A stretch of 62,245 nucleotides of DNA from Paracoccaceae bacterium (lineage in GTDB: Bacteria > Pseudomonadota > Alphaproteobacteria > Rhodobacterales > Rhodobacteraceae), in assembly GCA_006226775.1 (NCBI GenBank), contig SBGD01000069.1, positions 1 through 62,245 on the forward strand, written 5' to 3'. A program made the position numbers and the translations under genes. Positions 1 to 8,784 of the stretch are shown here, piece after piece. Each line of letters starts with the position of its first letter. Positions within the stretch are counted from its first letter, which is position 1. The notes beneath the pieces are model-generated. The model was not told where the DNA came from. It did no database searches and saw only the letters and a program-made list of their open reading frames with translations.

Positions 1-380
1 GGCATCTCGGGCAGGCGCGGCAAGACCTCGGTCAGCGCCCGCGCCAGCCGCGCCGTGCGGTCGCCGCGTTGCCAGAAGGGCGTGATCAGGATGTTGCGCC
101 GCCTTTCGGTCTCGGGGTCGGTATCCAGCAGGTCCAGCGCCGCCAGCCCCTGCAACAGGTCCGCGTGCGCCGCTTCGGAAACGCCCCGGATCTGCAGGTT
201 GGCGCGGCGCGTCAGGTCGATCACCCCGCTGCCATGGCGCAGCGCCAGGTCGCTAAGGCCCACCGCCTGCTCCACGCTCAACCGCGCCCGCCGGGGTCTT
301 ACGCGGACGATCAACCCGTCGCCCGACATCATCGGCGCCCAGGCGCCAGGACACCAGCCCTTGACCTGCCGCCCGCTCAA
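1..380 (-). CDS. cobG: Precorrin-3B synthase CobG, N-terminal part
   Basis: Runs off the left edge of the window; about 126 N-terminal residues are visible. The protein begins with KGWCPGAWAPMMSGDGLIVR and continues into RARLSVEQAVGLSDLALRHG, the ferredoxin-like half-domain typical of the nitrite/sulfite reductase family to which CobG belongs. CobG converts precorrin-3A to precorrin-3B in the aerobic B12 pathway. The start chosen is TTG at 380, overlapping the cobN stop (TTGA); an internal ATG pair at 332-327 would cut off the conserved WCPG segment. It is translationally coupled to cobN. The Fe-S and sirohaem cysteines lie outside the window. Confidence 0.85.
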   Translation of the reverse strand, partial: MSGRQVKGWCPGAWAPMMSGDGLIVRVRPRRARLSVEQAVGLSDLALRHGSGVIDLTRRANLQIRGVSEAAHADLLQGLAALDLLDTDPETERRRNILITPFWQRGDRTARLARALTEVLPRLPEM

Positions 381-3300
381 CGTCCCGCCTCCAACCCGGC
401 CAGCACCGAATTGCGCCGCGTCTGCCAGAGGCCTGCATCCAGCAAGGCCGCGAACCGGTCGCGCATTGCCGCGAGGGCCTCGGGGTTGGCGTCTTCGAGG
501 AAAGCCACGGTTTCGTCATGCCCCAGCGTCGCCTCGTGGTAGAGGTCGAAGAGATGCGGGCTGACCGCGCCGGCCAGATGGGCAAAGGCCGCCAAATGCT
601 CCAGCGTCGCCGCGATCTCGGCCGCGCCGCGAAAGCCATGCGCGCGCATGCCCGCGATCCAGGCCGGGTTGGCGGCACGGGCCTGCACCACGCGGGCAAT
701 CTCCTCGGGCAGCGCCCGGGCACGCGGCTGCTCGGGATCGGTATTGTCGAGGTGATAAAGCGCCGCCTTGCCCCCCGTCACCGCCTGCGCCGCGGCGAAG
801 CCTGCCTCATGCGCGGCATAATCGGCGGCCAGTAGCAGGTCGGTCTCGGGGAGATCCTGCAGATGCACGAAGCTGTCGGCCTGCGCCACCCGCGCGCGAA
901 CGCCGTCCTCGTCACGCTCTGCCGCCTCGCCATCCAGCGCCCAGGCCGAGGCCGCAAGCCAGGCCTCACCCGCAACCCTGCGCCCCGCGTCGCTGTAGTC
1001 CTCCAGTGCATGGCCCATGCCCAGCCCGAAAGACCCGGGCCGCGGGCCATAGACCCGCGCCAGATCAGACCGCCCGGCATAAGGGTTCCAGTCGGCGGCC
1101 TCGTCCCGCTCCGCCAGCGCCCGCACCGCCTGCGCAAACAGCGCCGAGAGCGTCGGAAAGACATCGCGGAACAACCCCGAGACCCGCAAGGTCACGTCGA
1201 TCCGGGGCCGGTCCAGCTCGGCAATCGGCAGAACCTCGATCCCCGTGACCCGCTCGGATCCCTTGTCCCAGACCGGCCGCACCCCCAGCAGATGCAACGC
1301 CATGGCGAATTCCTCGCCCGCGGTGCGCATGGTGGCCGAGCCCCAGAGATCGACGATCAGCCCGCGGGGCCAGTCGCCCTCGTCCTGCAGATGCCGCCGC
1401 ACCAGTTCCTCGGCCAATTTCACACCTTGCGCATAGGCCGCCCGCGTCGGCACCGCGCGCGGATCGGTGGTGTAGATGTTGCGGCCCGTGGGCAGCACAT
1501 CCGTCCGCCCGCGATAGGGCGACCCCGACGGCCCCGCCGCGATTCGCTTGCCGTCGAGCGCATCCAGCAGCGAGTGCTGCTCGTTCTCGGTGGCCGCCGT
1601 CGTGTCAAACGGCGCACCGGGGCGCGCCGGGCGGCCCCAGATGTGCAGGCCCTCGCCGAACTGGCTCTCCTTGATGTCACAGACGAAGCGGTCGATCCGG
1701 GTGATCGCCTCCGCCGTGCTCGACGCACGCTCCAACCCCAGGTCGTCCTCGACCCCGAGGCTCTGCGCCTCGGCCCGGATATCCGCCTGCAACCGCTCGC
1801 GCCGCCGCGGGTCCAGCCCGTCGGCATTGGAAAACTCATCCAAGAGCGCCTCCAGCCGCACCAGCCGATCCGGCGTCCCGCTTTCCCGCAGGGGCGGCGG
1901 AATATGGCCCAGCGTCACCGCCCCGATGCGCCGCTTGGCCTGCGCCGCCTCGCCCGGGTCGTTGACGATGAAGGGATAGATCACCGGCAGCGCCCCGGTC
2001 AGCGCCTCGGGCCAGCAGGCGGCACTCAAGGCCACCGACTTGCCCGGCAGCCATTCCAGCGTGCCATGCGCGCCCACATGCACCAAAGCATCGACCTGCC
2101 CCTGCAGCCAGAGGTAAAAGGCGACATAGGCGTGACAGGGCACCCGGCTCAGGTCGTGATACTCGTCGTCGCGCGCCTCGGGCGTGCCGCGTTCGGGTTG
2201 CAAGGCCACGAGCACCTTGCCGCAGCGCACCACGGCAAAGCGAAAGTCCGCCTCCGCCGCGCCCCAGGCCTCCGCCAGATCGTCCTGCAGGGCGCGCGGC
2301 AAACCCGCCAGCGCCGCCTTGTACGCGCCCAAGGGCCAGCACACCTCCCGCGCCCGCAGCCCCTCTTCCAGCGCGGCGCCAGGCCCCGCCGCATCATACC
2401 CCGCGCCCTGCAAATCCTCCAGCATCGCCCGCGCCGAGGCCATCGCATCGAGGCCCACCGCGTGCCCCATGTTCCAGTCCTTGCCCGGATAGGTCGAGAG
2501 CACCAGCGCCACCCGCCGCTCTGCCGCGGCCAACCCCGCCAACCGCAGCCAGCCCATCACCCGCTCGGCAATCGCCGCGACGCGCTCCTCGTCAGCCCGA
2601 TGCGCCACCCGCGCGAATTGCAGGTCCGGGTCGCGCACCCCGGCTTCCTTGAACGAGGCCACCCCGCCGAGTATACGCCCGTCCACCTCCGGCAGCACCA
2701 CGTGCATCGCCAGGTCCGCCGGCGACAACCCCCGCTCCGCCTCGGCCCAGGCTTCCCGCGAGGACGTCGCCAGCGCCACCTGAAACACCGGCACCCCGCC
2801 CGCATCCAGAGGCGAGGCCCCGCCGTCCCCCTTGCCGCTGAAGGCCGTCGCATTGACGATGGCATCCGGCGCAAATCCCGCCACCTGCCGCGCGAGCCAC
2901 CCCGCCGCCGCCGCCGCCTTCAACGACGGCACGAAGAGCGCCAGCACCGCGCAGCCCCGCGCCTCGAAAGCCCGCACCAGGGCCGCCACCGGCCCCAGGT
3001 CCGCGGCCACCAGGTAGGACCGATAAAACGCCACCAGCACCCTGGGCTTCTCTGGTTCACAAATATCCTCGGGGGGGCTCGGCAGCGCCGAGCGGGGGGC
3101 AGACAGCCCCCCTCCGACGCCAGCAAACGACGCCACGGCCGGGCAACAGACCCCCTGCGCCTCCGTCCAGGCCCCAACGACCGGCAAGACCTTGGAGCCC
3201 ACGACCGGCCCCGCGTAATGCCCCGCCGCCAGCGCCATCTGCGCCAGCGCCGCCTGGGCCGCCACCACACCGCCCGCATCACACAGGTGCTGCAACCGCC

Positions 3301-3715
3301 GCAATGTCGACACCGGCAACGTGGAAAACTCGTCCAGCCGCGGATCGACCCGGCCATCGGCGGGCAGCACCGCCAAAGCGATCCCCTGCGCCTCGGCCAG
3401 CGCCTTGACCTGCCCCAGACCATAGGCCCAGTAGGGCACCCCGCCGATCAACCGGATCAGGATGCCCTGCACGCCGGCCAGCGTCTGCTCGACATAGGTA
3501 TCCACCGACAATGGATGTTTCAGCGCCGCCAGGTTGGCCAGCCGCAGCGTGGGCAGTTTGCCCACCTTCCCGCCGCCGCTATGCCAGGCTTCGGCAAAGG
3601 CCCCGAGGTCGCTGTCGGAAAACGACAGCACCACCAGGTCCGCCGGGCTCTGGCCCAGGTCCCGGGGGGTGTCGGTTTCCTCCAACCCGTGGCTTTCGCG
3701 GAAGATGACGTGCAT
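377..3715 (-). CDS. cobN: Cobaltochelatase subunit CobN
   Basis: A 1112-residue protein, about the length expected for the large subunit of the aerobic, ATP-dependent cobaltochelatase, which inserts cobalt into hydrogenobyrinic acid a,c-diamide together with CobS and CobT (not in this window). Conserved family blocks are visible, for example HVGAHGTLEWLPGKSVALS and the C-terminal GFRGAAEIAATLEHL. It follows cobW after a short gap and overlaps cobG, so it belongs to the riboswitch-led leftward operon. Residues near 205-225 (GGGLSAPRSALPSPPEDIC) are unlike the rest and coincide with an intergenic-type repeat read in frame (see findings). Confidence 0.95.
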   Translation of the reverse strand: MHVIFRESHGLEETDTPRDLGQSPADLVVLSFSDSDLGAFAEAWHSGGGKVGKLPTLRLANLAALKHPLSVDTYVEQTLAGVQGILIRLIGGVPYWAYGLGQVKALAEAQGIALAVLPADGRVDPRLDEFSTLPVSTLRRLQHLCDAGGVVAAQAALAQMALAAGHYAGPVVGSKVLPVVGAWTEAQGVCCPAVASFAGVGGGLSAPRSALPSPPEDICEPEKPRVLVAFYRSYLVAADLGPVAALVRAFEARGCAVLALFVPSLKAAAAAGWLARQVAGFAPDAIVNATAFSGKGDGGASPLDAGGVPVFQVALATSSREAWAEAERGLSPADLAMHVVLPEVDGRILGGVASFKEAGVRDPDLQFARVAHRADEERVAAIAERVMGWLRLAGLAAAERRVALVLSTYPGKDWNMGHAVGLDAMASARAMLEDLQGAGYDAAGPGAALEEGLRAREVCWPLGAYKAALAGLPRALQDDLAEAWGAAEADFRFAVVRCGKVLVALQPERGTPEARDDEYHDLSRVPCHAYVAFYLWLQGQVDALVHVGAHGTLEWLPGKSVALSAACWPEALTGALPVIYPFIVNDPGEAAQAKRRIGAVTLGHIPPPLRESGTPDRLVRLEALLDEFSNADGLDPRRRERLQADIRAEAQSLGVEDDLGLERASSTAEAITRIDRFVCDIKESQFGEGLHIWGRPARPGAPFDTTAATENEQHSLLDALDGKRIAAGPSGSPYRGRTDVLPTGRNIYTTDPRAVPTRAAYAQGVKLAEELVRRHLQDEGDWPRGLIVDLWGSATMRTAGEEFAMALHLLGVRPVWDKGSERVTGIEVLPIAELDRPRIDVTLRVSGLFRDVFPTLSALFAQAVRALAERDEAADWNPYAGRSDLARVYGPRPGSFGLGMGHALEDYSDAGRRVAGEAWLAASAWALDGEAAERDEDGVRARVAQADSFVHLQDLPETDLLLAADYAAHEAGFAAAQAVTGGKAALYHLDNTDPEQPRARALPEEIARVVQARAANPAWIAGMRAHGFRGAAEIAATLEHLAAFAHLAGAVSPHLFDLYHEATLGHDETVAFLEDANPEALAAMRDRFAALLDAGLWQTRRNSVLAGLEAGR
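3057..3113 (-). repeat. Intergenic-type palindromic repeat inside cobN
   Basis: On the minus strand this stretch has a GGGGGC/GCCCCC hairpin, then a CTCGGC...GCCGAG hairpin, then CCCCCCCGAGGATATTT. The same architecture (G/C hairpin, TCGGCC hairpin, CCCCCGGAGTTT) occurs between genes at 13926-13984. Here it lies inside cobN and adds roughly 19 residues to the linker before the segment VLVAFYRSYLVAADLGP without breaking the frame. That it is a repeat copy is inferred from the matching architecture. Confidence 0.6.
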
Positions 3716-3756
3716 GGGCTTTGGTCCAATGGTGGGTTGGCCCCCACCCTACGGGG

Positions 3757-4815
3757 TTATTCCGCGGCCTGGGCCGAGATCGCGCCAAGCGCCGCGCGGA
3801 TGGCCTGCGGGTCGATGTCGTCGTGCTCGGCGATCACCACCAGACGGCCCTGCCGCGCCTCGCCGATCTTCCACGCACGGTCGTACTGGTGACGCACCCG
3901 CGCGCCCACCGCCTGGACCAGCAGCCGCATCGGCTTGGCGGTGACCGAGGCATAGCCTTTCACCCGCAGGATATTGTGGCTTCGGGCCAGCCCCTCGATG
4001 GCGCGCACCAGGTCGACGGGATCGGCCAGTTCCGGCAGGTCGACGACAATCGACTCGAAATCCTCGTGGTCATGATCGTGGTCGCCGTCGTGATGACTGG
4101 GGCGGGCGTCCATGTCGTCCTCGGCCGCCGCTTCCAGCCCGAGGATCACCCGGGGGTCGACCACGCCTTCGGCCACTTCGATGACCGGCAGCACACGCGG
4201 CGCCTCGGCGGCGATGACCTCCCTGGCCCTGGCCACGCCCTCGGGCCCGGCCAGATCCGGCTTGGTCAGCAGGATGATGTCGGCGCAGGAGATCTGGTCC
4301 TCGAAGACCTCCGACAGCGGCGTCTCGTGGTCGAGGCTGTCGTCTGCCGCCCGCTGGGCATCCACCCGCGCCACGTCGGGCGCGAAACGGCCCGCCGCCA
4401 CCGCCTCGGCATCGGCCAGCGCGATCACGCCGTCGACGGTAATCTTCGAGCGGATATCGGGCCAGTCGAAGGCCTTGAGCAACGGCTTGGGCAGCGCCAG
4501 ACCGGAGGTCTCGATCAGGATGTGATCGGGGCGCGGCTCAAGCGCCATGAGCGCCTCGATGGTGGGGATGAAATCATCGGCCACGGTGCAGCAGATGCAG
4601 CCGTTGGCCAGTTCCATGATGTTCTCTTCGGGGCAGTCGGGAATGGCGCAGCCCTTGAGGATCTCGCCATCGACGCCGACGTCGCCGAATTCGTTGACCA
4701 CCACGGCGAGGCGACGCCCGCCGGGGTTCTGCATCAGGTGGCGGATCAGCGTGGTCTTGCCGGAGCCGAGAAAGCCGGTGATCACGGTGACGGGAAGCTT
4801 GGCGAGGTCGGTCAT
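3757..4815 (-). CDS. cobW: CobW-type GTP-dependent metallochaperone
   Basis: A 352-residue G3E GTPase. Visible are the P-loop GFLGSGKT (residues 14-21), the metal-binding CICC motif (73-76), the guanine-specificity motif TKPD, and a histidine/aspartate-rich loop (SHHDGDHDHDHED) between the two domains. The family is thought to deliver Co(II) to the cobaltochelatase, which fits its place directly upstream of cobN. The start at 4815 overlaps the preceding DUF1636 stop (ATGA). A much longer open frame runs upstream into that gene but has no family similarity. Confidence 0.93.
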   Translation of the reverse strand: MTDLAKLPVTVITGFLGSGKTTLIRHLMQNPGGRRLAVVVNEFGDVGVDGEILKGCAIPDCPEENIMELANGCICCTVADDFIPTIEALMALEPRPDHILIETSGLALPKPLLKAFDWPDIRSKITVDGVIALADAEAVAAGRFAPDVARVDAQRAADDSLDHETPLSEVFEDQISCADIILLTKPDLAGPEGVARAREVIAAEAPRVLPVIEVAEGVVDPRVILGLEAAAEDDMDARPSHHDGDHDHDHEDFESIVVDLPELADPVDLVRAIEGLARSHNILRVKGYASVTAKPMRLLVQAVGARVRHQYDRAWKIGEARQGRLVVIAEHDDIDPQAIRAALGAISAQAAE

Positions 4816-5195
4816 GTCTCTGACTCCAATGGGGGAATGCGGGCGATGCAGTTGCGTTTGAAGTGCTCGGGGCGTTCGCGCCACGGGATCAGCCCGTTGT
4901 CCGTGGCAAGGTAGCGCGCGGCGCCCTCGAGCAGCATGTCGGCGTGAGAGGTCTCGTCCAGATTTCCGTAAACATATGTCCAGCGCCCGGCCCCGCGCAG
5001 CGCCACGGTGCAGCCGTGATCGCAGTTCTGCAGGCAGTCGACGGCGCGCAGCCGCACCCCTTGGGGCAGGCCCTGGGCGCTCAATTCGTCGTAGAGCCGC
5101 TGCCCTGGACGCCGCGCGTCCTCGGGCAGATCCCGCCCACGACGGCAGGTCACGCAGACCATGAGGTCGACCTCGGCCAGGCTTGTGTCCTTCAT
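4812..5195 (-). CDS. DUF1636 metal-binding protein, B12-operon copy
   Basis: A 127-residue DUF1636 protein with two cysteine pairs, CVTC near the N-terminus and CLQNC in the middle, reminiscent of thioredoxin-like [2Fe-2S] ferredoxins. The ATG at 5195 is preferred because AAGGG sits 8 bases upstream; a GTG at 5204 would add three residues. It is the first gene after the cobalamin riboswitch and overlaps cobW, which implies a role in cobalt handling or corrin synthesis, but no activity is established. A second copy lies at 14148-14483. Confidence 0.85.
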   Translation of the reverse strand: MKDTSLAEVDLMVCVTCRRGRDLPEDARRPGQRLYDELSAQGLPQGVRLRAVDCLQNCDHGCTVALRGAGRWTYVYGNLDETSHADMLLEGAARYLATDNGLIPWRERPEHFKRNCIARIPPLESET

Positions 5196-5299
5196 CTGTC
5201 CCACCCTTCGGGCGAACGCGGGTCGGATGGCGGGAAGCGGGCGGCAAACGCCCCAGATCCCGACACCGGAACACCCCGTCCGGTTACGTCACGTCTCTC

Positions 5300-5482
5300 G
5301 GGCTGGCAGGTCTCCCGGCTTGCGGATGTGAGGGCGTTTGCCTCGCGGGCGTCCTGCCTTCCCGGGCGGACCCAGTGGCGAAACGGACGACCTCTCCGGT
5401 CACGGTCGCGGGGGCGGCTGCGCTTGACCCTGTGTCGACAGGGCTGGCACATTCCCTTTTCACCTGTTTTACACAGGCACCA
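5300..5482 (-). promoter_or_regulatory. Cobalamin riboswitch upstream of DUF1636-cobW-cobN-cobG
   Basis: Read on the minus strand, the leader has the expected order of conserved blocks: GGTGCC (from 5481), GTGAAAAGGGAA, AGCCGCCCCCGCGACCGTGA, GCCACTG...GGGAAGGC, and finally GCAAGCCGGGAGACCTGCC ending near 5304. The end of the aptamer is about 105 bases before the DUF1636 start, leaving room for an expression platform. It should lower expression of the operon when adenosylcobalamin is plentiful. Together with promoters it fills the 332-base gap between the divergent DUF1636 and cobO genes. Confidence 0.92.
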
Positions 5483-5536
5483 GCAGGGATGCAGATGCGC
5501 CGGATCGCCCGGTCTTGTCAAGCGAAAGGGAGCCCC

Positions 5537-6148
5537 ATGTCGGACGCCGAGAACACCCGCCACACCGAGAAGATGAAGAAGATCAAGGCCGCCCGCGACC
5601 GGATGATGGCGACCAAGACCGAGGAGAAGGGCCTGATCATGGTCCACACCGGGCCGGGCAAGGGCAAGTCCTCGTCCGGATTCGGCATGATCCTGCGCTG
5701 CATCGCCCACGGAATGCCGTGCTCGGTGGTGCAGTTCATCAAGGGCGCCTGGCTGACCGGCGAGGCGGAGTTCCTGAAGGGGCGGTTTGCGCAAGAGTGC
5801 CGGTTCTTCGTCTCGGGCGAGGGGTTTACCTGGGAGACGCAGGACAAGGCGCGCGACATCGCCGCGGCGCAGAACGGCTGGCGGATCGCGAAGGAGCAGA
5901 TCCTCGACCCGGAGATCCGCTTCGTGCTGCTGGACGAGATCAATATCGCGTTGCGCTATGACTACCTCGATATCGACGAGGTGGTGGCGTTCCTGCTGGA
6001 GGAGAAACCGGCGATGACGCATGTGTGTCTGACCGGGCGGAACGCCAAGCCGGAACTGATCGAAGCGGCGGACCTGGTGACCGAGATGACGCTGGTCAAG
6101 CATCCGTTCCGGGAAGGGGTGAAGGCGCAGAAGGGGGTGGAGTTTTAG
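5537..6148 (+). CDS. cobO: Corrinoid adenosyltransferase CobO (CobA type)
   Basis: A 203-residue protein that transfers the 5'-deoxyadenosyl group of ATP to Co(I) corrinoids. The ATP-binding loop GPGKGKSS is at residues 39-46, followed by the family blocks VVQFIKGAW, GEGFTWETQD, LLDEINIALRYDYL and HVCLTGRNA. The start at 5537 has GAAAGGGAG upstream. It diverges from the riboswitch-led operon, and I see no separate riboswitch on its own strand. Length and motifs are normal. Confidence 0.96.
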   Translation: MSDAENTRHTEKMKKIKAARDRMMATKTEEKGLIMVHTGPGKGKSSSGFGMILRCIAHGMPCSVVQFIKGAWLTGEAEFLKGRFAQECRFFVSGEGFTWETQDKARDIAAAQNGWRIAKEQILDPEIRFVLLDEINIALRYDYLDIDEVVAFLLEEKPAMTHVCLTGRNAKPELIEAADLVTEMTLVKHPFREGVKAQKGVEF

Positions 6149-6462
6149 CGACCGCGCCCAGTCACCCCAGAAGAGGACGCGGCGAGCCGTGTTCCCGCGC
6201 GGAGTCAAGGCCGCAGGCCGCCGCGCATCGCCGGGCCGCCCCCCGGCACGGCGATACCTCTGCCCCAAGCGCTCCGATCCGAGGTCTCGCGGATCTGGCA
6301 AAAATAAAGTGCGCCGAACAACCGTTGCATCGCCGCACCGCGGCCCGTCGATGCGCGGCTTGTGCTCAACACCAGGGGGCGGCATGTGCAGCTTTTTCCG
6401 TCTGGACATCCGGCCGCTGCACGCGTCATTCGTTGGCAAACACGACAAGAAGGATGCCGCGC
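6149..6462. other. Gap between cobO and the Lin0512 pair
   Basis: No convincing gene in these 314 bases. A GC-rich hairpin at 6227-6255 (ATCGCCG paired with CGGCGAT, enclosing CCGG pairs) lies 80 bases after cobO and could stabilise or end its transcript, though it lacks a T run. An AT-rich patch (GGCAAAAATAAAGTGCG, about 6297-6313) may hold a promoter for the downstream genes, but no clear -35/-10 pair is seen. Confidence 0.4.
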
Positions 6463-6813
6463 ATGCCCGTCAAACGCCTGCTGACCGAATTCGGCATGGG
6501 CACCTCGCTCCGCCGACAGGACTATACCGAGGCCGCCACCCGCGCCGTAAAGGACGCGCTCTGGCACAACTCGATCAACCTCGCCGAGCTTTTCGGCAAG
6601 GCCAGGGAAGACATGCGGATCACCGTCGACGTCGGGGTGGCCCAGCCGGAACTGGTGGACAGGGACGCGGTGAAGGCGGTCTTCCCCTACGGCCAGGTCA
6701 CGGTCAATGTCACCCGGGGTGGGCTCGACGTGGCGCGCCCGGATGGCGACGGCAACCCGACGGTGATGGCCAACGTGGCCATTTCCGTGGCCCTCGACGT
6801 GGAGGGCGCGTGA
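6463..6813 (+). CDS. Lin0512 family protein, copy 1
   Basis: A 116-residue protein of the uncharacterised Lin0512 family. It shows FGMGTSLRRQDYTEAATRAV at residues 9-28, then KDALWHNSI and GGLDVARPDGDG. The start at 6463 is an ATG after AAGAAGGATG. Its stop overlaps the start of copy 2 by one base (TGATG), and copy 2 overlaps cobQ, so all three appear to be co-translated. The family has no assigned reaction; the position between cobO and cobQ is the main clue and suggests a corrin-related job. Confidence 0.85.
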   Translation: MPVKRLLTEFGMGTSLRRQDYTEAATRAVKDALWHNSINLAELFGKAREDMRITVDVGVAQPELVDRDAVKAVFPYGQVTVNVTRGGLDVARPDGDGNPTVMANVAISVALDVEGA

Positions 6814-7151
6814 TGCAGCGGTTCATCATCGAAATGGGCATGGGCAACGATCTGCACGGGCAGGATTACACCAAGGCCGCCGGTCGGGCCATCGAGGACG
6901 CGCTGCGCCATTCCTCGATCCCGCTCTTCGGCGCTTTGGGGCTGAGCCATGAGGAGATGCGCGTCAAGGTGACCGTCGGCGTGCAGGAGCCCGAGGCGGT
7001 GGATTGCGCGGCGCTTGCCGCCACCCTGCCCCGCGGCCGCGCCGAGGTGCGGGCCGTCCTGGGCGGGCTGAACGTCACCAACCCCGACACCGGCGAGGTC
7101 ACCGTGGTGGCCCAGGCCGCGGTCGAGGCGTTCCTGCCGAAACAGGGATGA
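6813..7151 (+). CDS. Lin0512 family protein, copy 2
   Basis: A 112-residue paralogue of the preceding gene, sharing the pattern GMG-x2-L-x2-QDYT-x-AA-x-RA-x2-DAL-x-H-x-SI and the later [12 protein letters not shown] block. Identity looks moderate, so this is an old duplication that probably forms a heteromer with, or a specialised partner of, copy 1 rather than a recent repeat. It overlaps copy 1 (TGATG) and cobQ (ATGA). Function unknown; the conserved Asp, Gln and Tyr of QDYT would be the first residues to examine. Confidence 0.85.
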   Translation: MQRFIIEMGMGNDLHGQDYTKAAGRAIEDALRHSSIPLFGALGLSHEEMRVKVTVGVQEPEAVDCAALAATLPRGRAEVRAVLGGLNVTNPDTGEVTVVAQAAVEAFLPKQG

Positions 7152-8593
7152 GCCGCGCGCTGATGATCCAGGGCACCGGCTCGAACGTCGGCAAGTCGAT
7201 GCTGGTGGCGGGGCTCTGCCGCGCGGCGCGGCGGAGGGGTCTGTCGGTGGCGCCGTTCAAGCCGCAGAACATGTCGAACAATGCCGCGGTGTCCGCGGAC
7301 GGCGGCGAGATCGGGCGGGCGCAGGCCCTGCAGGCGCTGGCCTGCGGGCTGGCGCCGCATACGGACATGAACCCGGTGCTGTTGAAGCCCGAGACGGATG
7401 TCGGCGCGCAGGTGGTGGTGCAGGGTCGGCGGCGCGCCACGGTGAAGGCGCGGGACTATGCCGGGCTGAAGCCCGGCCTACTCGGCGCTGTTCTGGAGAG
7501 TTTCGGGCGGTTGAAGGCGCGCCATGACCTGGTGATCGTGGAAGGCGCGGGCAGTCCGGCGGAGGTCAACCTGCGCAAAGGCGACATTGCCAACATGGGG
7601 TTCGCGCGGGCGGCGGAGGTGCCGGTGGTGCTCTGCGGCGATATCGACCGGGGCGGCGTGATTGCCCAGATCATCGGCACCCAGGCGGTGCTCGACCCGG
7701 AGGATGCGGCGCTGGTAAAAGGATTTGTGATCAACAAGTTCCGCGGCGATCCTCGGCTGTTTGACGACGGCTACGCGCTGATCCAAGCGCGCACCGGCTG
7801 GCGCGGTTTCGGCGTGGCGCCCTGGTTTGCCGAGGCCTGGAGATTGCCCGCCGAGGATGCGCTGGACATCCGCAGCGCCGGGGCGAAGACCGGCTTTCAC
7901 ATCACCTGCCTGCGCCTCTCGCGGATTGCCAATTTCGACGACCTCGACCCGCTGGCGCAGGAGCCCGGCGTGCGGCTGACCATGCTGAACGCGGGCGAGG
8001 CGCTCCCCGGCGATGCCGACCTCGTGATCCTGCCGGGCAGCAAGTCCACGCGCGGCGATCTGGCTTTTCTGCGCGCGCAGGGCTGGGACATCGACCTGGC
8101 CGCGCATCACCGGCGTGGCGGCCATGTGCTGGGGATCTGCGGCGGCTACCAGATGCTGGGCCGGACGGTGGCTGATCCGGAGGGCATCGAAGGCCCCGCG
8201 GGCACCGATCCGGGGCTGGGGCTGCTCGAGATCGACACGGTGATGACCGCCGACAAGCGGCTGACCGAGGTCACCGCGCGCCATGCCGCCACCGGCCAGG
8301 GCTTTCGCGGCTACGAGATCCACATCGGGCAAAGCGACGGCGCCGACCGGGCGCGGCCCTTTGCCTTTGTCGACGCCGCCCCGGAGGGCGCGGTCAGCGG
8401 CGATGGTCGGGTGCACGGCAGCTACCTGCACGGGATGTTCCGCGACGACGGCTTTCGCGCCGCATGGCTGCGCGGGTTCGGCGTCACCTCCGATCTCGGT
8501 TATGATGCGACGGTGGAGGCCGTGCTGGACGCGCTGGCCGACCATCTGGAAGCGCATCTCGACGTCGAGGAGTTGCTGTCGGTGGCGGTGTAA
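7148..8593 (+). CDS. cobQ: Cobyric acid synthase CobQ
   Basis: A 481-residue glutamine-dependent amidotransferase that amidates four side chains of adenosylcobyrinic acid a,c-diamide. The N-terminal dethiobiotin-synthetase-like domain carries GTGSNVGKS at residues 9-17 and [10 protein letters not shown]. The C-terminal glutaminase domain has the nucleophile motif GICGGYQM and later YEIHIGQ and HGSYLHGMF. Its ATG overlaps the stop of the second Lin0512 gene. Length is typical. Confidence 0.96.
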   Translation: MSRALMIQGTGSNVGKSMLVAGLCRAARRRGLSVAPFKPQNMSNNAAVSADGGEIGRAQALQALACGLAPHTDMNPVLLKPETDVGAQVVVQGRRRATVKARDYAGLKPGLLGAVLESFGRLKARHDLVIVEGAGSPAEVNLRKGDIANMGFARAAEVPVVLCGDIDRGGVIAQIIGTQAVLDPEDAALVKGFVINKFRGDPRLFDDGYALIQARTGWRGFGVAPWFAEAWRLPAEDALDIRSAGAKTGFHITCLRLSRIANFDDLDPLAQEPGVRLTMLNAGEALPGDADLVILPGSKSTRGDLAFLRAQGWDIDLAAHHRRGGHVLGICGGYQMLGRTVADPEGIEGPAGTDPGLGLLEIDTVMTADKRLTEVTARHAATGQGFRGYEIHIGQSDGADRARPFAFVDAAPEGAVSGDGRVHGSYLHGMFRDDGFRAAWLRGFGVTSDLGYDATVEAVLDALADHLEAHLDVEELLSVAV

Positions 8594-8647
8594 CCGGCCC
8601 TACCCCGGACGTTCCGTGACCCCGCCCGTCACCCCCGCGATACGCAG

Positions 8648-8711
8648 CCCCGGACCTGATCCGGGGCCTCACGCCCCGCGTCGACAAGAGGTCCCGGAGC
8701 AGGTCCGGGAC
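8648..8711. repeat. Paired inverted REP-like element between cobQ and cobC
   Basis: Two copies of a CCCGGACCTGATCCGGG-type palindrome (8648-8666 and 8691-8711) are arranged head to head, so the block also forms a long imperfect hairpin with about 21 of 24 bases paired around a 17-base loop. It sits between the convergent ends of cobQ and cobC. The same unit recurs at 19719-19739 (single) and 42291-42357 (paired). It may also terminate transcription from both sides. Confidence 0.8.
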
Positions 8712-8784
8712 TGCGGCGCGCGTTGCGCCAAGGGCGCGCCAGCACCACCCGTCCAGTCCGCATCACGGGACTTGCCGACAGGCC

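Noticed and set aside
863-3892. A 1009-codon open frame antisense to cobN
   Set aside because: Its product is rich in Arg, Pro, Gln and His with no domain, as expected for the shadow of a GC-rich gene.
3757-5274. CobW with a 150-residue N-terminal extension
   Set aside because: The extension is the out-of-frame shadow of the DUF1636 gene; the ATG at 4815 overlaps that gene's stop and starts the family domain.
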